Positions 9,517-22,265 of a stretch of DNA of 64,000 bases are shown piece by piece. Both the position numbers and the translations under genes were made by a program. Each line of letters opens with the position of its first letter. The first letter of the stretch is position 1. The notes below the pieces were generated by a model. The model worked only from the letters and a program-made list of their open reading frames with translations. It ran no database searches and was not told the origin of the DNA. Source of the DNA: Oreohelix idahoensis (Eukaryota > Mollusca > Gastropoda > Stylommatophora > Oreohelicidae); the NCBI GenBank assembly GCA_024509875.1, contig JAMPIV010018969.1:337983-401982 (forward strand), given 5' to 3'.

Positions 9517-12480
9517 GACATGTTAGAAAAATTGACACCGAAAGCTAAGAAAAAAATAAAAAGCGACCATATTGAAAAATTATGGACGTTTTCCATCTCA
9601 CGCCTGATGTGTCAGATTGACCAACGAACCACATACCAATTTCATTATATGCACATGTGCCTATTCTTGCATTATTAATCATCCATGTGCATACATAGAA
9701 GATAAAGACAATAGGTGGTGATTAATAACAACAGCAGATGAAGAAGTAAAAAGTTTTTCACCTCTGGCGTGGATTACGGTTATAATATTTGCAACAGGTG
9801 ATGACTATAATCTACTGTGTTGTGATCGTCTACTGGATATCCTTTCTAGCAAGACTTTTCTGTCTTTTTTTCTTTTTAAACTATTCTATATTTGTATCAT
9901 TCTAAGTTTTATCGTTTAGTTACTTTTTAAAATGTTGCATGTGTTCATTAAATATTCTACCGGCAAGCGGCATCTTGATTATCTCCTCTGCTTACTTTGT
10001 TGGTATAGAGTGATTGTCAATCTTTAAATCTAGTTCTTACGTTCAGTTAAGAACGGACGCTTTATTAACCAGGGTCTAATGTCTCCAGTCCAAACATCTT
10101 TACTGTTTGTTAAGCCATTGAAATGAACCCTTATCATTTAAACAGCCTCGCTATTCCCTCTTAGAATCATTCAAGCAAAGCTGTTAAGTAGCATCTTCAA
10201 AAGAAGCAACTCCTCGCGACCTCACCACCTGTAACCTATCTATATATCTGTGTCTCTTGTCAACTTCATCCACTAATACATTCCATGACTCATACAGTCG
10301 CTGCTTCTCGAGCTTCCTCTCTAACTTAATATAAAATGTATTTTCTTTTTTAACCTATCATTCTCTGATTCTCTTTAACTTCCACTTCTGACCACTCGGT
10401 CAAGTTTTTATTTTTATTTATTTTTATTTGAAGGCTTATACAATGATAAAAATCCGCGTCCAGTGTTCGTAAAAGGGTTACCTTCGCTGCTTCCTTCCTT
10501 TTGATTAAAAAAAAAAAAAAAAGAAGGAATAGGCTTTCGAACGCGGTAGAGACACTTCGACGTTGTAATTTTTTTTTAAATGCAGGACGAAAGAGTCCAG
10601 CCAGGAAAGATAAGACACTAGGCCCTCCAAACAACGACCGCCCTGCAGGACGAGGGGTAAAAGTTCATTTCCACGGAAATGTTGATTCATACAGACATAT
10701 TTACTTCAACTCAGAAATTGCGCTGGAGCTACTGGGGGAGCAAGTGCTTCAGAACTAAACAGTTTCATTTCTGGAAATCAGAGAATAAGCCTGCCGACAA
10801 CTTTTGTGAAGGATAAAGCAATGGTTTATGTTAGCTCGTTTAAGTCCCCACCTCTGATTAACTTAGGGGAATTCTTATTATTCTGGTATAGCTCAGTTTA
10901 GAGTGTGTTTAGTACATTGGCTGAGACAAACAGGCAGTACATTCAAAAGGATTAAATCGAAGTTAAATTTGTATAATTACAAATAACAAAATGTAATGAT
11001 CACTTTAGGTTTAGCAGTTTACAAAATTGAATAGTTATGGATCAAGAAAAAGTTATCATCACGGTTGTGATGAGGTGTAAATTGTAAAAAAGAGAAGTTC
11101 AAGTGGCAGCATGTAGATTGAACTTAGCTGCCAATGACGGTTCTGCTCGTTCTGATGAGTTGGTTCTTGTTACACTGCTTACACTCGTCGCTGGTCAAGG
11201 TTAAAGGCGCCGCACGTTCCCAGAACGTCAAGAAGTAACGGCCAAGGTGGTCCTGCGTCTGTCTATAAGACCATCTTATGATGGCGTCTTGCTCAACGTC
11301 AGTACACTTTGACTTTCACTTGGTTCCAGAGATAGTACTTTCTGCTAGTACCACCAATAATCCAATCTTGGCTCACATACGTTTTTGCTCAGATGAATAA
11401 CTTAAGGCACTGGGTTAGGCCTCTTGCACGTGTACTTAGGGTCGTTAATGTAACACTAAAACTCCCTCTTTGACATTGTGTGTTCAGTTTCCTCAGAGTC
11501 CGGATCCTTATAAAAATGGATTTCCTGGGCTGTATTAAGTCTTACAAGGTGTTCCAATAAAAGTCTGGTCTGATAAATGGAAATCCTGAATTTTCTTCTG
11601 ACAAGTCTGGTTGTTCTTGGCAAGCGATTCCTCAGAGTACATTTTCACTGAACAAACGCCAGGTTGTACTCACGGTCCTACCCCGCTGTTTGTTATGGAA
11701 CTTAAATGATCAGCCAATCTGATTTGAATATTTTGCATGACTCTTCTAGTGCAAAATTTCAAACATTACTTTTCTTAAAATGGGCTGTAAACATCCGATT
11801 GAACTGTGTACGAACTCACAAACATGTAGTTAACTCATACGACAACGTGTTTCATATGTAACACTTATTACTTTCTTACAAAGTAATGTCGTGAACAGGA
11901 AATGATTATTCCATACGTGTCCGTCCCAAATCTGTCGCTCAGCCGGGTAATCTTGTTATCTGTTACCTGAGCAAACGGAAACCGACTACGGGAGAGTAAT
12001 GATATCACCCGGCCCAGCTTGAGAAAACAGAATTATGCGAAACTGAGCAAACCTACATTGATCTTCACCTGCTCTAATCTCAGCAAATCTGTGCCGCATC
12101 AAGCAAAATGTGATTATTATCACCTACAAGGAGTGTCAAAATGATTTGACAATATCTGCTACTTAGCAGAGAAAGAAAGAAAGAAAGTGCGACAATTGAA
12201 AGCACGCAATAAAATCCGTACCCCAAATGTACCGATTACTGCCGTAGTGAAACAGAGATTAGGAAGAAGGACAGGTCGCCCCAATCCATTATATGACACT
12301 AGTAGTACGAAGCTGCCAATCGTGCCAAGTGGCGCTGCTCTCTACAGCGCCACCTCAGATTGGGCGAAAAGAAGCTCTCATAACAAGCCGAATGGAAAAG
12401 AAAGCGTCGAAATGAACACCATAAAAAGAAGCAGCTGAGGGCTGTCACCACAGTAGCCCATTCCCATAATCAGTTATGAC
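9517..12480. other. Long intergenic stretch, no supported gene
   Basis: About 3 kb without a recognised gene. It contains an A16 run at about 10507-10522 followed by GAAGGAATAG, T-rich and A-rich patches around 10400-10580, a (GAAA)n run near 12170-12186, and a perfect 9-bp hairpin GTGGCGCTG/CAGCGCCAC with a 7-base loop at 12329-12353. The open frames at 10501-10758 and 12187-12438 show no family landmarks and are probably chance. Confidence 0.4.
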
Positions 12481-12489
12481 TGAAAGAGC

Positions 12490-12513
12490 TATTATTATTA
12501 TTATTATTATTGT
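12490..12513. repeat. (TTA)n microsatellite
   Basis: A pure ATT/TTA trinucleotide run of about 24 bp lies just upstream of a short interspersed repeat copy. Confidence 0.8.
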
Positions 12514-12549
12514 TATGGGGATGGTAACTTAATTATGTTAACCAAACTG

Positions 12550-12664
12550 CCGCAAACACCACTGCTCCAAGAGCCCGTGACTGCTTGGTGCAGGCTTCCT
12601 GTAAGGGAGACTAATTGCAGTGGTGGCTCCATGCTCCATTGGAGCGCAAAGGAAAATGATGATT
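12550..12664 (+). repeat. Short interspersed repeat with (ATG)n tail, copy 1
   Basis: This about 115-bp unit recurs at 20521-20636 and 22266-22372. Shared landmarks are CACCACTGCTCCAAGAGC, GTGACTGCTTGGTGCAGGCT, a second CAGTGGTGGCTCCATGCTCC block, GGAGCG, then AAAATGATGAT. The two GTGGT-containing blocks are partly inverse to each other (ACCACTG against CAGTGGT), so the unit could fold into a hairpin. No pol III boxes are evident. The trinucleotide tail resembles the TGATGA end of the LINE at 3940-4428, which suggests, but does not prove, LINE-driven spread. Confidence 0.6.
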
Positions 12665-13178
12665 GTCACGGAGTGTTTTGAGGATGTTTTGCATGTATGA
12701 ATGTTCCCATGCTCCAGCAGGAGTTTAATTGGTCATTTGAGTCGTTGTGAGTTGGGTATGCGTGCCTTGTAATATTTTAGCCACAAGCAATGTTGTGAGC
12801 AGAGATTAAGACAAGCTGCTAGCTATAGTTATGCGTGAATGAAGCTCACTGGAGTGTGGAAGGTTTTCATGTGTTTGGTGAATACGAACGAAAGAGGTCA
12901 GTCAGAGAGAGATGTGTGTTGGGTCAGTAGTGTGTTGAGTCGGTAGAGGGTTCAGTCAGTAGAGAGTAGACAGTAGACATGAGACATCGAAGAGCGTAGA
13001 GAAGAGAAGGGTGGATGTCCATAGTAGTGCGCGAGTAGAGGGCCAGAGGTGTGCAGTAGATTTATGAAGTATCATATTTTGCGTCTGTAGATATTCCGAG
13101 AATCAGAGTGATTGTAGAATACTCGAGATTTGTTATGTCTCCAATGATTGTAATGGCCCTGCGCCCATTGTGACTTAT
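12665..13178. other. Purine-rich degenerate repeat region
   Basis: Around 12890-13040 the plus strand is dominated by imperfect GTCAGTAG, GTAGAGAG and GTAGACA words, a degenerate low-complexity purine tract. No gene is seen. Confidence 0.4.
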
Positions 13179-13188
13179 TTGTGATATT

Positions 13189-13513
13189 TGGGAGCCGCGC
13201 TGGTGTAATGGTTAAGACGTTGCGCTAGCGACCAGGTTTTCAAGGTTCAAGCCCGGGCGCCGGCATTTGTAGGAGTGTCATCGACCGGGAATTTGACTGA
13301 ATAACCTGAACGGCTCCTGCAGATAAACCCTCTGTGGATGGGAAGGAGCGAAGCTCCTGACCGGGTTGGAAGGAAAGTCCACTGTCTCCCCAGCCTCGCA
13401 ATGACATGTCATTGGGCCAAAAAGGGCTGGAAAGCTCGAGTGCCGCTGGTTAGAGAAAAAAAAAAGAAAGAAAAGAAAAAAAAGAAAGAAAATGAAAAAA
13501 AAATTAAAAAAAA
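13189..13513 (+). mobile_element. tRNA-derived SINE, family 1, copy 1
   Basis: The head is tRNA-like with both internal RNA polymerase III boxes: A box TGGTGTAATGG at 13201-13211 and B box GGTTCAAGCCC at 13244-13254. A conserved body follows (ACCTGAACGGCTCCTG, GTTGGAAGGAAAGTCCAC, CCCCAGCCTCGCAATGAC) containing the perfect 16-bp palindrome CAATGACATGTCATTG at 13399-13414, then an impure A-rich tail. A 10-bp target-site duplication TTGTGATATT lies at 13179-13188 and 13514-13523. It is non-coding: transcription would be by pol III and mobilisation by a LINE. The open frame through it (13338-13613) is incidental. A second copy is at 19357-19591. Confidence 0.9.
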
Positions 13514-13523
13514 TTGTGATATT

Positions 13524-14890
13524 ATATATTCACGGAGATTGATATGGTTGTTGGAGTTGGTGTATTACTCCTTAGACAGTGAGCTAGACGAGCGGTGTAT
13601 GAGTGTTGTCTGATCTTCTACATCTGTAGCAAAATTTGGTACCACTTGTTTTGTTTGTGAAAAAATGTGTAAAGCGACACAGCGAGAAGGGTGAAGGGAC
13701 AGCTCGGTGGGTCTTGCTTTGAAGTTGACGTTGGGCTGAAATATTTGCGTTTCGCATAAGCCGAGCATTGTGAAAGTGTAGGAAGGAGCGAATATATGAA
13801 ACATGGCCGACCTTAAAAATTTGCATTGGCAGGAAAGAAAATCTAAAACAACAAGCGTAAGCTTGGTGGGGGGACATTTAAACTATAATAATTCATATAC
13901 GGAGATAGAGTATGAGTGATTTCCAAAAGGATATTATTCAAATGTAAGTAGTTTTAAAAAAATAATTAATATTTTTCATAGTCATCACATCTGCTAATAG
14001 TTAGCTCATGATCTTTAAGAAATTATTATAAATTCATACCTCACCGGATTTCGATAAAACATGGATAGAATGAACGCTTCTTATTGGGAAAATGATAGGA
14101 TACCTAGGAAGGAAGGAAAGATGTAAGTGTGTAGTGAAAAGAAGAGAAAAAAAGTACAGGAAAAGCAAAGATCGCCTCAAACCAAGAGATTTAACAAAAA
14201 TCTATGCGGACTCAAGACGGTGCTTTCTCTTATGGGAGAGTCGCCCAAATATAAGGACAGAGCGGCCAGTTTAAAATCACACACACAAAATCCAGACGCC
14301 AGAGTGAGAGACTGGAAGACAGTATCTGCAAGAAAAGTTTTTTTGACGCTGCATGCAGGGCAGATAGAATTAAGCAAATGCAGCCTCACCATGCGCTTAT
14401 TAATCCTAGAGGGTATGTAAGTTTATTAAAGATATATGTGTGATTAGTATCAATTTATTTCAGATTTTGTTTACGATTTTATTGTATCAGACATAATAAA
14501 AAGGGTATACAGGAAGCCAGTGACACTAACCAGAGATAACCTCCACCGGCATTGTCAGAAAGCGTAACAATTAATTGGTTAGCCAAATATACCATGGCTA
14601 GTTCTTTCATGGAAGCTTACGACATACCAGCAAGTACATAAGTGACTTGGCATCCATAAGTGGAAGGCAAAGGTTATATCTTACCCATGTATCATAACAT
14701 GTGATTTATTCATGTATTTTGTTATCTAATGCACAGTAGACACTATCTTATCATGCTATCTCTGTAACATACTACCATGAATAATTCATTTATATACAAA
14801 CACTGAAGACATGGTCGCCTCATGAACATCAGTGGTGGGTAAGCTTGTTGGAACACCATAGCCCCCTATTACCTTTTGTTCCAGGTTTTA
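13524..14890. other. Intergenic DNA, nothing recognised
   Basis: Short frames at 13565-13877 (minus) and 14092-14420 (plus) have no recognisable motif. A small GGAAGGAAGG tract lies near 14108. No RNA gene or repeat family was identified. Confidence 0.35.
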
Positions 14891-14948
14891 TGATCGTTCC
14901 TGATCGAGCTTATGATCGAGTGTCTGATCGAGTTCGTGATCAAGTATC
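14891..14948 (+). repeat. 12-bp tandem repeat, TGATCGAG core
   Basis: Four consecutive 12-bp units begin TGATCGAG (last one TGATCAAG) at 14901, 14913, 14925 and 14937, preceded by a shorter TGATCGTTCC at 14891. The units differ in their last four bases. Confidence 0.75.
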
Positions 14949-17900
14949 AACTAGAGACTTGAGGACCTTTGATACTGCTAACTGGAGCCTAGTGGTCAAA
15001 CAATCTTCAACACCTTAGTTCCCCCGTAGTTATAGGGCGGGCTGAAGGAAAGTCTTCTTGATTACCAGTGTGTCTCAGAAACCTCGAACAGACGTGGCGT
15101 AAGTCAAGTTGAGTTTACGTGTATCCAATCCTACAAACACTGTGAGCGTTCAATAGCGATAGTCAATGATGAGAAAAGCTAGAGACTAGATAGCAAGAGA
15201 TACCAAAAACTACTGTGACAGACTTTATAATTTCAGTGGAAGATACCTCCAAGACTTTTTTACTTTTATTTATTTTACTTTGTAAATATAAATAATCATA
15301 CATTTTACCATCTTCCAACACCCATTTCTCATTACAAGGCTAGATAGATGTACATAATAAATTATGAAATTGTACTCATTTGACTCGTTAAATTTTTAAC
15401 TGTTAAATTTTGAGTTACTTTTTCTAATTTAATTATATTATCTCATAGGGTTACTATAGCGAAAGTGGTACAGTATACTTCTGAAGCCTAAATCTATTGT
15501 CCAGCTCAGAGTATTCACAGCCGTAACTCAATTGTGATACCAGTGAACTTCTCTGGCACTGGGACTGCATACTTTCTAGAGAGAAATTCCACTTCTTCTC
15601 TACCACCATTGTGATAAACGAGCGCAAAGGCCTTATAGCTCTATCTTTTCCTACATCTCTCGTATTGTATTTGTGTTCTTTCACCCCACATTTGCTATCC
15701 CATATTTGCTATTTCATCGTTGTGATTACTCGCGACCGGTATCTAGAGAACCACATTTGTTCTTTCATCGGGGGAAATAAAGTCCTTTGATTGAGTCCCC
15801 ATACCTGACATTATCGTTTGAAGCCCACATTGCATCGTGATAAATCTGGTGAAAACACATCTGGTCATCCCAATCAGACATCTGGGCATGCTGTAATTGC
15901 TGTGGACCATTGTTATCTTTGCGGCTAGCGACGGGCCACCACATGGGACGCCCAGATTGGCCAGGTGAAAACGTCCCATGCTGTAATGGTGTTATCTTTG
16001 GTCGGCCGCTGTTCAGACAAGCGTTGGGTTACCACATTGGACGCCCAGCTTGGCCAGGTGAACAATAAACAATCAGAGAGTAAGGTGATAGCAATTTGAC
16101 AGCACTTTTGCATTAACCCGCCAATTATCTCCATACCTGTTTGTCAAACCACACCCACGTTTGGACTGACAGGGGACAAGAGCGATCCTGTGAATGAGTG
16201 ACCAGAGGGGCTATTAAGGATTGGTTGGTATGGGCGGAGCTGGATGTCAGGGATCCAAGACACCCACATTGGACTTCCAGAAATATAATCTACTGCGTAG
16301 CTTGCTAGAGGAAGGAGTCCAGTTTTTACATTGTGAGGAAGAGATTAAACCCAAAAACGCCTAGCCTAAATACACGTGTTTATTCAAAGTGGATGTAATT
16401 CAGTTCTGTGATGAATTGTGTTCTTAAAGGATTTTGCGAAAGGAAAAGAAGGTTAGTAGATCTTATACAGATTATTAATACATTGTCTTAATTTTTGTTT
16501 ATTTTAACCTTTGCATAACTGATTAATAAAATTAGAAGATTTTCCTAGAAGATGATAGGATGATAGGAGGTAATTAATAGTTCATACTTCACCTTCATCA
16601 TCATCACAGTCTCCCATGCGCACACACTCTCCTGCACAAGATATTTAACATCATTAGAATTGAACTCAGAGAGAGATGAATAATGAGCAGTAGTATAAAT
16701 GAAAGTCAACCAGTGATGTTAAATGTGAAAAACTTACGAAGACTTTTGTGTGTCTTCAGTTCATCAGAAGTCTGAGTCTACACGCAACGTGTCTGACGTC
16801 TAACCAGAAATAAGTTATCAAAAACGGACATTTGGCTAGCAGAATTCGCCATAGGACATCTTTCATTCCTCAATTAAAAAGGAATATTGTCTCACCCACA
16901 AGTCAGAAGGTTGACGCAGCATTTTTCGTCACCCATATACTGCTTGCTCACAAGTTCAATACATCGTTATCACAAGTTCAATACAGAGTCATCATAAATT
17001 CAAATCACTCGAAAGATCATTATTATCTGAAGTCAAGCAAAAGAGCTCAAAAGTGGAATCTCATATTTATACCAAGTGCAACACACTCTAAAGCGCATTC
17101 TATGAAGCAGACTCTAAAGTATATTTTATGAATCACGACTACATACGCAAGGTTATGAGTCTACATATCACTAACATTTCGTGAAGATATCCAGTCTGGC
17201 CAGTACCCTCGGGAGATTAGACAACAGACCTTTTGTTCATATGACAGCTATTAACTGTTGATCAACACTACAGAGATAAACTCAAACAGTGAAGGAATAT
17301 ATATATCTCTCGTCAACGTTCTCAGTCCGACAACAGTTTTCATCAGAACGTCCTCGGCTTAGAGATACCCCACTCGACATAACGTATAATAACTTGGGAC
17401 AGTGTATGCGTACATGTGAATCGTCATATCAATGCGAAGCATTTAGAGACACATGGACTGTGTAGAGTACTCACCATTTTGGTAACACGTATCATATCAC
17501 ATCATCATCATTTCGATTTGCACCAGTTCATTCTTAATTAACTACTACTTAATTAACTGCAATTTTATTATCTCATCTGTGTGTTTTGTGTGAATCGTCT
17601 TTTACCATCATCACGCTCTAACCATTACTAACCCTATATGTGTGGATATTTAATTAATAAACCCAATAATCGTTTGATCATTATCTAGTTTGTTAATGTA
17701 TCACTCGTGCTGTCGGTGTTACATTTTCACTTATAGGAACATGTCTCTACTCAGATGAGGTTGGGGGTTTTTTCTTTACGGGATCTAAGGGCAGAAGCTA
17801 AGGTCGTGGGGAAACAGAACTCTTTCCATAATTAATTAGAAACACTGTCCAGTGGAAAGCATTCGCATTCCCGTCTTCCTGTCCATATCTCGAATAGGTC

Positions 17901-19344
17901 TTTATTCTTTCTTAACGAGCCAATTTCTAGAGACCTTATACCTAATATCTCATAGACTATTCCTGGCAAAAACTACTGTCGTAGTTGCCCCAATACGCAC
18001 CACACGACAACCATCATCACACCAGAAAAACCTTTCGCTACAACATCCACCCACCTACACCCTTCTCGTCACAATGATGATGATTTCCGTGTTTTACGTT
18101 AATGGGTACACGTTAGCAAATGTTCACTTAACAATTTTTTACCTCAGTGACAACTCATGTTAACGAACTACTGTCTCAGCATATTACACACACACGCACA
18201 CACACATGTACACCCCCATATTTACATTCACGAATAATTACATACATCAACGTTTTCCATTAGCCAAATGATATTCACACAGTTATTACAGCAAGGCTGG
18301 ACTCAAACTCGTTGTATTACTCCCTTATGAAAATATTTTGTTTTCATTAACCCCATTACAACAAAACTGTCAAAACAAGACACTGGGATGTCATCGTACC
18401 GGTCACGGAAACTTCAAAGTCTGCCAGAACCATACTTCATAAGGACCTAACTAAAGCTCTCAATTATCCTGTTTACAATGTACCTTTGTCACTTTAACAT
18501 CGCAGCCGATAATCAGAATATTTGATATCGGTACACAAAGTTCGTAATGTTGATCCGGAATTGGAAAAAAAAGCCAAAATGGCATTATTGTGGCGACGTC
18601 CAGTCAGATCCAACAACTCTTTCATCAGACAAGAAAAACAGGCGATATCAAAGAATGACATGAGCTGAGGTTATGTCGGCACAATAAAAGAAAACAGAGT
18701 ACGGTAAATTATAATGGTAGGGATTTAATCTTTTCTGTAAATAATCCCTTTAGATACTGGAAACTCCTCTACGGAAGGATTAACACTGAAGTCCTGTGTG
18801 GTTTCCCCGTCGCAGTTGAACTTAGGATCTTAGGAATTTTAATAACGCGTCTAGTAGAGGAAGGTCTATGAAAACAGACAGCATCAACAAAAATATAAAA
18901 TTAAACCGACATACAGACAACAATAGCGCCCGCTGACAGCAGCAAATTAAATAACTCTACGGATATAAGACAGGTGACAATTTAATATTTCTGCTAATAT
19001 GAATACTAATATTGCAGCTTGCCCCGTCTCTTTCGGTCAATGGCTGTTTGTATCATCACCACTATTTCCCTACAGCTCCCCGAGGAGCATATGCTTCAAC
19101 AAACTCATGACAGGTGCTACTGTTCCGTGCATTCGGTTCCAGGTCTTGTCGCGTCTCTCTCATCCCTTTTATTTATGTCTGCGGCTCTCTTCTGTGTGTT
19201 ATTCGGTCACTCTCTGCCTCTCTTAATCTGGGGATTCCAGAACAAGGACTACCTTGTAATGCTATCAATAAGTTTCCTCAGTGTGTGTCATTTCTATTGC
19301 CAACTTTCTTCTCAATTAAACAATGGAAAAGAAGATATTAAACA
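14949..19344. other. Long intergenic stretch with a local duplication
   Basis: No gene is supported in 4.4 kb. The clearest structure is an imperfect tandem duplication of about 90 bp at roughly 15888-15970 and 15978-16062. Both units share CATGCTGTAAT, GTTATCTTTG, CCACAT.GGACGCCCAG and TTGGCCAGGTGAA; a remnant (CCCACATTGGACTTCCAG) recurs at 16262. A CA-rich microsatellite lies at about 18187-18206. The region 17500-17720 is rich in TTAATTAA words. Open frames at 16832-17131, 17852-18163 and 18999-19534 lack landmarks; the last runs into the SINE at 19357. Confidence 0.4.
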
Positions 19345-19356
19345 CTATCTTGTAAT

Positions 19357-19591
19357 TTTTTTTTTTAACCAGCGGCACTTGGGCTTTCAGCTTTTCGGTC
19401 CAATGACACGTCATTGCGAGGCTGGGGAGCCTGTGGACTTTCCTTCCAACCCATCCTATCTCAGGAGCCGTTCAGGTTATTCAGTCAAAATCCTGGTCGA
19501 TGACACTCCGTCAAATGCCCACGCCCGGGCTTGAACTTTGAACATCTGATCGCCAGCGCAGTGGGGTAACCATTACACCAGCGCGGCTCCC
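19357..19591 (-). mobile_element. tRNA-derived SINE, family 1, copy 2
   Basis: This is the reverse-complement copy of the SINE at 13189-13513. On the minus strand it has the A box TGGTGTAATGG and a B box AGTTCAAGCCC (one change from copy 1), the same body blocks, and the palindrome with one change, CAATGACACGTCATTG, at 19401-19416. The tail is the T-run next to the left target duplication. A perfect 12-bp target-site duplication CTATCTTGTAAT lies at 19345-19356 and 19592-19603. It is shorter than copy 1, chiefly in the body before the tail. Confidence 0.9.
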
Positions 19592-19707
19592 CTATCTTGT
19601 AATAAAAGGTTAAGATTGTCAAGACCATATCTGAATTTATTTCTTAATGGTTGACGGGCTCTTCATTTCCATTGTCTTGAATTATTACTCTAATGTAGTA
19701 TTTTATT

Positions 19708-19930
19708 GTGTCCGATTGGCAGAGTGGTTAGAGAGCTGACCTATCGTTGAGCATCTCGCGGTAAAGGTGTCGTGTTCAAAACACGGTGGTGACACGCTCT
19801 AATCTACACAGCTGTAAATGGATACCTGAACTCTGCTCTTGTGTTAGAGAAGGGAACTGGTCATCTCACTTCTCGAAGCTGGACCTAGTGCAGTGAAGTC
19901 TCTAACACCTCATTCTCTTACGGCAGTATT
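19708..19930 (+). mobile_element. tRNA-derived SINE, family 2, copy 1
   Basis: The head GTCCGATTGGCAGAGTGGTT resembles the 5' half and A box of a tRNA, with a degenerate B box GTGTTCAAAACAC near 19773. The body contains CACAGCTGTAAATGGATACC, CTCTTGTGTTAGAGAAGG and GTCTCTAACACCTCATTC. The same body occurs at 47235-47447 (minus) and 60800-60937 (plus), which defines the family. An 8-bp TTTATTGT flanks both sides loosely and may be a target duplication, but it is too short to be sure. Confidence 0.75.
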
Positions 19931-20520
19931 TGCAATGGGACTAAGTTTACATTTATTGTAGTTTGTATGGCAGTAATATATTCAGCCAACAACGCCACCG
20001 TGAACCACGTGGTATTAAGTACTATGTATTCTGCTCTCAGTGTCGTAACGGGGTGAGATAAGGGTTAGCGTGGATTTTCCTGTACAGCAAAATTCCAGGC
20101 GTTGGAGAATTAACCATTATCGAATGGAAAACTGGCTAAGTATTGCTGAGATTCTTATATATTTTTGACCAGTTCACAGCACATAAGGGCTGTAAAACTG
20201 ACAGAAATAACACTTGCTGCTGAGTCTCCAATGTCAACAGGAATAAGGAGTGGCTAAATAGTTCTTGGGCAGAAAGGAAGGATTAATGTCAAGATAATGC
20301 AAAACGGATGGACAGAACTGGAGAAATACCAAGGAAACAAGATGTTAGGAAAAGACGCTAAAGCTGGATATGACAAACACTCGGGACAACCATAGCATTA
20401 CAAGGAAACCCTTATTTTTGAATGGCAAGGCAGTTCGTTAGCAAATACTGCCGTAGTGAAGTGTTAGGAACACTATAATTGGTCCAGCTTTATGATGTGA
20501 TGTGAAAACAAATAGCTACA

Positions 20521-20636
20521 GAAACCACCACAACTAGAGCATGTGAATGTTTTTGTAGGCTTCCTTCACATTAGTGGTGGTTCTATGCTCCTTTAGGAGC
20601 GAAAAGGAAAATGTTGATGATGATGATGATGATGAC
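20521..20636 (+). repeat. Short interspersed repeat with (ATG)n tail, copy 2
   Basis: It has the same unit as at 12550-12664: ACCACCACAACTAGAGC, TAGGCTTCCTTCACATTAGTG, GTGGTTCTATGCTCC, AGGAGCGAAAAGGAAAATG, then six GATGAT-type trinucleotides. The intact ATG tail makes this the copy whose 3' end is clearest. Confidence 0.65.
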
Positions 20637-20692
20637 TTGTCATAGTCTTGAAGCTTACAAATGTACCTAGTGACAAATTTATGTCCGTCCGT

Positions 20693-20707
20693 CCGTCTGT
20701 CTGTCCG

Positions 20708-20800
<93 letters not shown>

Positions 20801-20845
20801 TTATCTATCTATCTATGTCCGTCCGTCCTTCCATCCGTCTGTCTG
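20693..20845 (+). repeat. (CTAT)n microsatellite flanked by (CCGT)/(CTGT)n
   Basis: A near-pure CTAT tetranucleotide array of about 26 units (20710-20814, one TTAT variant) sits between short CCGT/CTGT runs on both sides (20683-20708 and 20817-20848), so the flanks look like decayed edges of one array. Open frames through it merely read the repeat. Confidence 0.95.
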
Positions 20846-20848
20846 TTT

Positions 20849-22265
20849 GTTTATAGCTTCGCAGCATGTTTACATTAAGCGCCACAGTCTGGTACATTTA
20901 ATTTCGCACTGAGTTTATATACACCTTTCCTCCAGTCAAATCATACCTGTCTATAAAATTATCTCACCTGAGCAGTCGTAGTTTTCTGACAAAGAAACTT
21001 AATTTACCTGTATCTGCTTTCACAGACTGTTTACATCTACCTACATTCTTCTTCTTCAAGCACCTCGCCAGTTGGCGTAGGTGATCCTGCCTCTCATGTG
21101 ACGAAATCATCCGTTCTCTTTTCCTGGTTTTCAGTTCTCTCCAGCCACACTTACTCGACCATTCCTTCTACGTGCTAATTCTTCCCTTGTTTATTGCTTT
21201 CGCTTTCATCAATCGAGGATATCTTATCACAGCTTGTCACTCCTTACGGATTACCTGACTGGTTGACCCGTTTTTTGAAGTACCGTTGACTTCTATTTGT
21301 GCAGGGTGAAGTTGTTTGCGTGCTAGATTATGTAACAGCTTACCGCCAAACAGAAAATATGTCTGTAAGTAACAAATAAACATCGGCAAACGGCATATGG
21401 CAAAAATCCAGACGTCCGTCGGGGAAGTTAGATAGCAACCCTTGAAACGTGACCGATTTCAATGGAGTGTCGGAAGATGACAATCTTGTTAAAGATAAAG
21501 GCACAGAAAGTGATGTAACACTTGCTGCAAATTGACTTCGTTGTAATAATCAGCTACGAGAAAGCAACATATTGGAGGAGGTTATCAGCGATAGATATGT
21601 GATTTAGTGAGTTGTTAAACATGATACGTAACAAAGAAATTGGTTAAACCTTAAATGGTAATGAATGCTGAAATTGCCATGTAAAGGGCAATATGTTATG
21701 TTTTTATGTAGTAATTTTCTACATGAAAGAGTGAGGGATAAACCCCTACCAATATCAGACGCCTTGATGACGATTGATTTGGCAAGAAAATGCTAAGATA
21801 GACTGCTCTTGATTGGATCTCTCCTCTGCAAAGCAACGCGTGGATGTAGGCGAAAATTTCGCTTATAAACTACAGAATTGTTAGACTACTACACTGACTT
21901 CCAATTTCGTCAAGGAGAAATCATAGACCGCCAGGAACACGGAATATTAAGACCCCATATAGGGGACAGGCCGTACAACTGCAAGTGAATTCTAAGAATA
22001 GAAGGGAGTAACTCCAGAGTCATCACTTATCGCCTTAAGTTCTCGGATCCTACTTCAAGTGCACCTAGTTAGACACCTAACCCCCCTGAAGAGACGACAT
22101 CTTCATCAGTTGCTCGATAATATTCGGACGTTTCCGATAATCGGGGTAAATTGTAATATGCACATTTTATCATTTTATACCTGCACTTTGACATGTACAA
22201 TTTGCTTGTGGATGTATAGTCGCATACGAGGCTGGAAACCTCATCATTGCAAATAACTTGACACA
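20849..22265. other. Intergenic; possible LINE 3' relic at 21045-21200
   Basis: On the minus strand, 21200 down to 21045 reads through HERQDHLRQLA and ends in three Lys codons (AAGAAGAAG). This resembles the C-terminal end and (AAG)n tail of a non-LTR element, but it is short. The remainder has no recognised gene or repeat. Confidence 0.3.

Noticed and set aside
13191..13262. Functional tRNA gene
   Set aside because: The A and B boxes are present but no cloverleaf with paired acceptor stem is evident, and the body plus target duplications show a SINE.
19019..19534. A 171-codon plus frame as a membrane protein gene
   Set aside because: Its C-terminal third is antisense SINE sequence, and the rest has no family motif or splice context.
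20648..20912. Ser-Ile-Tyr-Leu repeat protein
   Set aside because: It is a translation of the CTAT microsatellite.
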